Positions 57,196 to 64,000 of a stretch of DNA of 64,000 nt are shown piece by piece (position 1 is the stretch's first letter; each line of letters starts with the position of its first letter). The DNA is from Persicaria tinctoria. Lineage: Eukaryota; Streptophyta; Magnoliopsida; Caryophyllales; Polygonaceae. The notes below the pieces were generated by a model, which saw only the letters and a list, made by a program, of their open reading frames with translations, made no database searches and had not been told where the DNA came from. The stretch is taken from contig JBANSL010000004.1 of NCBI GenBank assembly GCA_037127255.1, positions 90,087,627-90,151,626 on the forward strand. Reading direction: 5' to 3'. Position numbers and translations under genes: made by a program.

Positions 57196-60100
57196 ATGGA
57201 GCCTGAAAGAGAGGTAGACCTCGAGGCGGCGGTGGCGGCCTTGGAGGCGGAGGCGACGACGAGGGAGGCCGAGGCTGTGGCGCCGGTGGCGGCCTTGGAG
57301 GTGGAGGTGGTGGCGACGGTGATGGAGGTGGAGGCGGTGGCGGAGGCGACGGTGATGGAGGTGGAGGCGGTGGCGCCGGTGGAGGGGAGTGGTGGAGGTG
57401 GGGCATCGTCTGGCGGCGGTGACGGTGGTGGTGGGGCGGCGGCTGGCGGTGTTGATGGTGGTGGTGTGGCGGACGACGGTCTATTGCCGCCGCGGAAGCG
57501 TCGGACCATTGAGGTGTCCCCGGTTCCGACTCCACCGGTATGTATTTGAATTATTATTTTTTTGATTTATTTTTAGAGTTTTAAAATATAATTAGATAGA
57601 TAATATAGTTTTATAATAGAATATAATTCAAAATAGATTTTATGAAAATATAGTTTGATAGATAATATATATTGTTTAATAGAATATAGTTTGATAGAAT
57701 ATAGTTTGATAGAATATGATTGAAAATATAGTTTGATAGATAATATATATTGTTTAATAGAATATAATTTAAAATAGATTTTTTGATTTATTTATATATT
57801 AAAATGTTTTTTTATAGTATATAGTTTCATAGAAAAGAATATAATTGTAATTTGATAGAATATAATACATAGAAATAAATTACAATTGAAATACAATAAA
57901 AAATATTAAAAAATATTATAATACTTCAAAAGTATTTAATTAACATTAAAATATATACTTGAATATATTAAAATAGATTCAAATAAATATAAATCAATTT
58001 AATTAACATTAAAATAAATATACTTGAATATAGATTTAATTTAATAAAATAAAATAGATAGTATATAATATATTTGAATATATTAAAATACTTAAAAATT
58101 ATTTAATTAATATTTGAATATATTTAGATATATTAAAATATATTTAAATACTTCAAATATAATATATTTGAATAAATTGAAATATATTCAAATATAAAAA
58201 TATATTGAAAGATAATAAAAAACATTAAAAAAATATTAAAATACTTAAAAATATATTGAATACAGTAAAAAACATTAAAATATAATTGTAATCCTTAATT
58301 AACATTAAAATATAATAAACGACAATAAAACATATGAAATTATATTAAAATACATCAAAAGACATTAAAATACATTACAATATATTAAAATATACTGAAA
58401 AGACATTAATATTCAACTGGATCATAATAACAGGCAGGGAGGCTCATGAGGGATGATGGTACCCTCCGGCCTATTAGGTTCGGCGATCGGGCAGCGGTCA
58501 GCCAGGTACCTGGGTCTACGGCACCCCCCGAGCAGACTGTCGACGATCTGCTCGCGTCTGCAGAGCGATTACAGCCGTCGATGGGGACGCCACCGGCCGA
58601 CGAGACCGACACCTTCTGGTCGGGTATGCCACCTTGGGAGTCGTCCGGCGATGCGACGATGGGGTTGTAGCCTTCCTTAGAGCCCCCCGAGGTTTTGAGT
58701 AGCTGCATCACAGAGGTGGTCGGTGGGCGACGGGCCGACATGGGTAGACCGCCTATTCGGGTTCCACCGACCGTCCCGGAGGCTTCTTCATCCGGCACAC
58801 AGGAGCCCGAGCCTTCGACCTCCGCCACACCAGCGGCTGTCTCATTGGGGTCTGCAGATGATGTGATCCCTGACGTCGTTGAGGAGGATCACGACGGTCA
58901 GGAGGGGCAGGCTCAGGGCCAGGGGGGCCCACAGGTAGAGCCCCAGCCCATCCCTGCGCAGGATGCCGCACCGGTTGCGCAGGTCGACCCTTTGTTGCCG
59001 CCGGGAGATCTGCTGTTGTCTTACCGGCATCACCGGGCATACGAGGTGTGGAGAGATCCTACGGTGGAGCTGCCGCTGCTGAAGTTCCACCACCGGGCGA
59101 CTCACTTGGTGCCTTTCGATCCCTACATATTTGAGGGACCGGGGACCTGGGTCCAGGATCTGCTCCCATCCGGCGTCCCCCAGCTCAGGTCCCTCCATTG
59201 GCAGTGTGTGGACGAGTTCACCTGCACGGCCTTCTTGGAGCATTGGCATCCGGAGACCAGCTCCTTCCACTTTCCATTGGGCGAGATGACCATCACGCTG
59301 CATGATGTTGCTTGTCTGATGGGACTTCGGATTGATGGCGAGCCCTGCACGTCACATCTGCCCGCGGGAGCTCTAGTCCCGGCCATCGCGGAGTACTACC
59401 AGCTCACCCCTGCGACTCTGAAGTCGTACAGGCACGCTGGCGGCCCTCCAGTGACTGGGTTTACTGCCCGGTGGCAGCAGAGACACGGGCCGCTCGTCGA
59501 CCCCGCCCCCGTCGATGACCCAGCGGCCGCAGATGATCCTGAGCAGATTCGGCTGCGCACGCATGTTGGAGGTGGGCAGCCCGAGGACGACCCTGCACAG
59601 CGGCTGTTTCTACACAGGACCTACATGGGCATTGCTCTCGCCGCGACTTTGTTTGTGGACAAGTCGCAGAGCCGGATCCCATGGAAGGTATTGGGCCTTG
59701 TTTGGGACATCCCACGTACGGCCACCCTCGCATTGGCTGCTGGTGCCCTCGCATGTCTCTACAGGGGCCTAGGCGAGGCCACCCGCTCCGGCGCGAAGGG
59801 CATAGACAGTTGCACGCCGATCCTATAGGTACGAGACCGTTGAATTAGAATTTTTAGTTTACAAATATTTAAATTATATGCTAACGAAATACTTTTGTTG
59901 TGTCAAGGCTTGGATATGGGCGTACTTCCCTCGCTTCCGAGGTGATCTCTCCAGCGACCCGGCTAGGAAGGATGACCCTCGCTTCTACACGAAGTTCATC
60001 GGTCCGAAGCAGCCATCGCGGATGAAGGACGACGCGAAGATGAAGAAGATGCGGGAGCTGCAGGACGAGGTGGACCGTCTCACCGTCGATGATGTATGTA

Positions 60101-60762
60101 TTCGAGACTCTATATATATTTTATAATTCTTAGCTGTGAATTAAATCTGATTTTTTAAATTATAGGTCGAGTGGATGCCCTTTGGGCGTGGTTTGGACTT
60201 CGACGGCCAGTACCGTCAGTCCACCTATCGGGGCATCATCACCTTCTGCGGTGAGGAGGAGCCGTATATGCCCGATAGGTGCCTCCGGCAGTTCGGACGG
60301 GTCCAGGGGATCCCGCAGGCCGTCATCGCACCGGTTCAGGTCTGCCGCGACACGACCCTGAAGAACTCGAAATACATGGCCGTGTTCGCCCCGGGCGACA
60401 ACAGGTGGCGGGACCTGCAGGACGAGGGTCGCTTCTACAGGCTGACCGATCACAGGCGCACCAGCGAGGATTGCCAGGCAGGTGTCACTGCAGATTACTT
60501 GGCTTGGTACGCGTCGCAGAGCCGGTCGTACGTGTTGCCGACCACGCCCCATCCCGACCCTCTGGCGCCCGTCCACCCGATCGCCATGGACCCTTGGGTG
60601 GACGTCCCTCACCCTCCCGTCATCCGTCCGGCGCTGTTAGCCCGCTTTCGGGAGCTCGAGGGCTATTTGAGGGCCCTGGCGGCCGACCCTCGCATTGACC
60701 AGATCATGGACGAGCTGACGGAGATTGTGGATGATGCTTTACGTCATCCACCTGGCCAGTGA
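57196..60762 (+). pseudogene. Plant mobile domain (PMD/MAIN-like) protein gene with two in-frame stops
   Basis: Model: exons 57196-57537 (Val/Ala/Glu- and Gly-rich, ending PPRKRRTIEVSPVPTPP with a basic NLS-like cluster), 58434-59828, 59908-60093 and 60166-60762, all phase 0. The PMD core reads LVPFDPYIFEGPGTWVQDLL, DEFTCTAFLEHWHPETSSFH, FPLGEMTITLHDVACLMGLR (the PMD signature), then IRLRTHVGG and ALACLYRGLGEATR. It continues as AWIWAYFPRF in exon 3. PMD proteins occur both as transposon cargo and as host MAIN/MAIL1 factors in silencing and genome stability. Two in-frame TAG codons break it. One is at 58668-58670. The other, at 59826-59828, is the last codon before a splice donor, where family members have Gln (CAG). 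Exon 1 and the long AT-rich first intron are less certain. Confidence 0.72.
57538..58433 (+). other. Very AT-rich putative intron 1 of the PMD gene
   Basis: Nearly 900 bp built from ttaaaatata/gaatata-type words, bounded by gtatgt and taacag. It may instead be a non-coding segment of the element. Confidence 0.45.
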
Positions 60763-61326
60763 TATTATACATTTTGTATCTATCTACATATTTCGGATTG
60801 TATATTGACATTATATATTTATATTTCGGATTTTGTATCTATCTATATATTTCTATTAGACTCTTCTCATTTCTTCAGAGTCATATTGAACGTAAACATC
60901 AAAAACGATAACGTTAATATGATAAGGTTGCCCGATTGTGTCAAGATTGGCTAGGGTTTAAGGGTTTTGGGGAGGGTTTAAGGGTTTTGGGTAGGGTTTT
61001 AGGGTAAGGAAACTGCACGTCCTTAAAGACGTGCTGCACGTCCCTAAGGACGTGCAGTTCCCTTACCCTAAAACCCTAACCCTAAACCCTAACCCTAGCC
61101 AAACCCTCAACCCTAGCACGTCCCTAGGGACGTGCAGATTCCTTACCCTAAACCCTAACCCTAGCCAAACCCTAAACCCTAGCACGTCCCTAAGGACGTG
61201 CAAGAGTTCTGCTTACAAATCACGCAACAGTGTCTATTTAAAGCGATTGAGGATAGCTTGGTTCCGCACTCCAAAACAAAGTCCGACTTCTTACAATTAA
61301 AGCGAAGGAGGATATCTGGAATCGTT
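60763..61326. repeat. Inverted repeat, telomere-like repeats and palindromes between the two element genes
   Basis: Arms of about 50 bp (left ending gtaaggaaactgcacgtcc, right starting ggacgtgcagttcccttac) face each other around 61036. Palindromes lie at 61015-61034, 61034-61057, 61116-61135 (gcacgtccctagggacgtgc, perfect) and 61182-61201. Between them are runs of ccctaaaccctaaccct-type degenerate telomere-like repeats. The block also holds the likely promoter and leader of the downstream transposase. Confidence 0.85.
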
Positions 61327-64000
61327 ATGGCCGAACCACAAAGCAATCCTCGTCTCCAAGTATCTCAGGTACGTATAGGTTTCGTAGAGTGAATATATTT
61401 CGTATTCGTTCCGTTTTGTTCATATTTTCAATTATGTGAATACAGTTTCGAGACTTTACGTCTGGGTTCTCGGACCCAAGGGTTTGGAATGACCGTGACG
61501 AAATGGTTACGCATTTCAAGGACTTGGGTCGGAGACACTGCATGATTTTGGTAATCAAGCGGTCTTGGACGGGGGCGTCGAATCGTCCAGGCGGGGTTCT
61601 CCTTGCATGCGAGCAGTTTGGGGAGTACCGACCACGCGGGAGGAAGCTCCGGAGTACACAGTCGAAGATAAGTGGTTGTCCATTCTCTCTACACGGACAC
61701 GAAGCTCCGCCGGGTCAGTGACGCATGACGGTAACCCATGGTGTTCATAACCACGGGCTTTCCACGAGCTTGAAGGGTCACGCCATCGCCGGTCAGATGA
61801 CAGAGGAGGAAAAGAAGATGGCGAGGTGGATGAAGGAAGTTGGCACTCCTCCAAAAACCATTGGGTACGGATTGAGGCAGTTGGATGAGACCAGCATCAC
61901 GTCAAGGAAGAGCCTTACCAACACGCTCGCCATGATGGTCGCCGAAGAAAGAGGTAGTCGGACGATGACCCAGGATACCTTGCACCATCTGCGGGAAAGA
62001 AGGTACTACTACGACTTCAGACGACATCCGGATGACGACAACGTCTTGAGCGACCTCTTCCTCGCGCATCCCGACGGGATACGCCTTCTCCGAAGGTTCC
62101 ATTACGTCATCATAATGGACAGCACATACAAAACAAATGCGTAAGTCACTTATTTACGATTACCTTATTGCACATTTAGCCAATTATAACGTATTTTATG
62201 TGTAACATATTTACACCTGCAGATATGGGATTCCTTTGTGCGAGGTGGTCGGGCTCACACCCTCAGGCAATACTTACTGCATCGCCTATGCCTTCATGTC
62301 GCAAGAGAACGAAGACACATACGCTTGGGTGTTGCGACAACTTCAGATCTTGCTTGGGAGCGTTCAGCCTCAAGCTATCATGACTGATCGAGAGCTGGGT
62401 CTCTTGGCGGCGCTGAATGTTGTCTTCCCCGACGTCCAGCATCTCCTTTGTTGGTTACATGTGACGAGAAGATGCGAAGAAGCTGCTCTGAAGATCACGA
62501 AGAATTTACACCACGCCGGCATCTTTAAGGGCAACTGTTGGGGGCTGTTCGAATCAAGGTCGGAGGAATCATTCAACCGACGTCGTCGGGCGCTACGAGC
62601 TTATTGGCACCCATTCCCAGGTGTGGTGGCGTATTTGGAGTCGGTTTGGCTTCCATACAGCAGGAGCATAGTTCGGTGCTACGTAGATAAAGTCATCCAT
62701 CTCGGCACCCGTACGACAAACAGGTACAACCTTACTTCATATCTCCCATTACAATATGATATAATATCGAATATTCATCGCCTATGCACTTCAATGTGTA
62801 CAGAGTTGAGGGTCAACACAAGGTTCTGAAGGAGGCACTTCACTCATCGACTGGTGACTTCCGCATCGTGATCGATGCAATCCATAGAGTCAATGATTGT
62901 CAACTGCATGAGCTGCAAACTGCTTTGGAGATAGACCGATTCAAATGGCCAACAGCGGCGTATAAAGTCAACCTTTTCGATGAGGTAAAGACTTTAATCT
63001 CCAAAAAGTGCTTCGATTATCTGTACAAGATGTGGCAGGACGTCGTGAACCAAAAGGTTCCTCCGGTATGCACGAACCGACATTGGAGGGTTTGTTACGG
63101 GATCCCTTGTGTCCATGAGATTCAGGCATACGTCAACTCCGGCACTCCAATACCCGCCGAGGACATCCACCCATTCTGGATGGATTTGACATGGACTGAC
63201 CTCGACGACACCCCACTGCCGTATGAGCTGTCATCTTCATATACGGCTTCCAACGATGTATGCGAGGATGAGCTGCACCCACCCTCATCAGCAAGCGTCC
63301 GACGGAAGGGGAGGCCTCGGGGGTCGAGAAATGCCTGCAGAACCAACCCGTTGCCATACGAGGAGGTAAGGGAAAGGTTTGCGAGAGAAGAAGCGTGTGC
63401 TGCTCGAAATGCTGCTCGGCCTCGTCCACAAGCGACCTCAGCTCAACGTGGACGTGATGATGTGTTCGGAGGGTTCAACTGGGGTCGAAACAACGTTGAT
63501 CCCTTCATGTTTGGTCATATTGAGATGGTGAGGGACACTGTTGGAGATGGTCATTGTGGCTACCGTGCTTTGGCGGCTTTGACATCACCGATCGGCGAGA
63601 CTGCTTTCCCGGAACTCAAGACGTTACTATGCAATCACTTGGAGGATCACGCCGATCTGTACGCCGGTTGTTATACGGGAGAGTACCCATTCCAGCAGTT
63701 GGTCGACTACCAGAGATGTGCCGGAGCCACACATGGTGATAGGAGACGGTGGATAGAGCTTCCCATCATGGGTTTAGTATTTGCGACGGTATATCAGATT
63801 CCTCTCGTCGTCCTAGCTTGGCATCATCCGTTCACATGTCTCCCCATGATCTCACCGGCATCTGCTAACAACCCTCCCCAATCAGCAACTCTTGGTGTAG
63901 CCTGCATCGGAAACCAAGACCATTTTGCCGCGGTACGACTTCAAACGTCTTTGTTATTACCTATTCATGATTTTCATACATATGTCAATACTCTAACTCT
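61327..64000 (+). CDS. MULE transposase with FAR1-like N-terminus and OTU protease domain, partial, one in-frame stop
   Basis: Exons 61327-61368, 61446-62140, 62223-62723 and 62804 to the window edge keep frame. Exon 2 begins FRDFTSGFSDPRVWNDRDEM, a FAR1/WRKY-GCM1-type DNA-binding region (CPFSLHGHE, then VTHGVHNHGLS). The MULE catalytic core follows: YVIIMDSTYKTNAYGIPLCE, SQENEDTYAWVLRQL, IMTDRELGLLAALNVVFPDV and HLLCWLHVTRRC. A degenerate SWIM-like patch (RVCYGIPCVHEI) and a basic AT-hook-like RRKGRPRGSRN come next. The C-terminus is an OTU domain: DTVGDGHCGYRALAAL holds the Asp-Gly-x-Cys active site, and GNQDHFAAV the His. A TGA at 61719-61721 replaces an expected Trp between APPGQ and RMTVTH. 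Such genes are often mis-named PKS-NRPS hybrid synthetase-like. The 3' end lies outside the window. Confidence 0.82.

Larger units (their letters stand above)
56935..64000 (+). mobile_element. Large MULE-like element with PMD and transposase-OTU genes, truncated by window
   Basis: The left end is placed at ctatatacaccgcaaat, matching the termini of the MITE at 14449. It is followed by palindromes centred on cacgtccttaaggacgtg. Inside are a plant mobile domain gene (57196-60762), a palindrome/telomere-like block (60950-61201) and a MULE transposase gene with OTU domain (61327 onward). All are on the plus strand and GC-rich against an AT-rich background. No right terminus or target duplication is visible because the window ends. 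Both genes could instead belong to adjacent elements. Confidence 0.65.

Noticed and set aside
60961..61200. Real telomere or chromosome fusion point
   Set aside because: The ccctaaa-type repeats are short, degenerate and in both orientations, within coding transposon DNA.
61327..64000. PKS-NRPS hybrid synthetase
   Set aside because: This is a frequent automated name for such genes, but the sequence shows MULE transposase and OTU motifs and no synthase domain.
61327..64000. Host FAR1/FHY3 transcription factor
   Set aside because: The OTU fusion, the in-frame stop, the adjacent PMD gene and the palindromic terminus favour a transposon gene over a domesticated factor.
1..64000. CRISPR arrays, bacterial operons or plasmid features
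   Set aside because: No regularly spaced short repeats or prokaryotic gene organisation. The introns, tRNA features and transposons are those of a plant nuclear genome.

Overview
This is a plant nuclear genome window, almost certainly from a eudicot. It has intron-bearing genes with GT-AG junctions, AT-rich intergenic DNA, plant-specific gene families (LONESOME HIGHWAY-type bHLH, WNK kinase, IDA-like peptide, plant mobile domain) and many typical plant transposons (Tork-like Copia, L1-type LINE, Stowaway and hAT MITEs, Helitron, MULE). I could not determine the species.

Layout. 1-11.6 kb is transposon DNA: a retroposon fragment, a 404-bp hAT MITE with 8-bp target duplications, and a full-length 9.86-kb Copia element (1693-11552, minus strand) with 877-bp LTRs and GAGAC target duplications. 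The Copia integrase is split by a second 3.6-kb LTR-type insertion (5016-8590). 11.6-20 kb is gene-poor, with several Stowaway MITEs. 20-55 kb is the genic core, in this order: LHW-like bHLH (+), tRNA-Ala (-), PUX10-type UBA/UAS/UBX protein (+), WNK kinase (+), IDA-like peptide precursor (+), Yippee-like protein (-), the m6A methyltransferase subunit MTA (+), an MFSD5-type transporter (-), tRNA-Ser (+) and an HpcH/HpaI aldolase (-). The two intergenic transposon clusters in this core are a Helitron/Stowaway/LINE group (24.4-26.6 kb) and a deep nest at 32-36.9 kb. In that nest a LINE was entered by a hAT MITE and by a retroposon. The retroposon carries a MULE-like element with 9-bp target duplications and a captured fasciclin-like arabinogalactan gene fragment.

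56.9-64 kb holds the most unusual unit: a large MULE-like element that runs off the right end. It encodes a plant mobile domain (PMD/MAIN-like) protein and a transposase with a FAR1/WRKY-GCM1-like N-terminus, a MULE catalytic region and a C-terminal OTU cysteine-protease domain. Palindromes built on GCACGTCC/GGACGTGC occur at its left terminus and between its two genes. The same motif and terminal sequence appear in a short MITE at 14.45 kb, suggesting an autonomous/non-autonomous pair.

The host genes do not form a pathway. From memory of Arabidopsis locus numbers, the aldolase, MTA and PUX10 relatives are close neighbours on chromosome 4, and the LHW-like bHLH and a WNK relative are neighbours on chromosome 1, so the order probably reflects an ancestral gene block. 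Exon junctions were placed by eye from GT-AG signals, preserved frame and family similarity. No database search was run.
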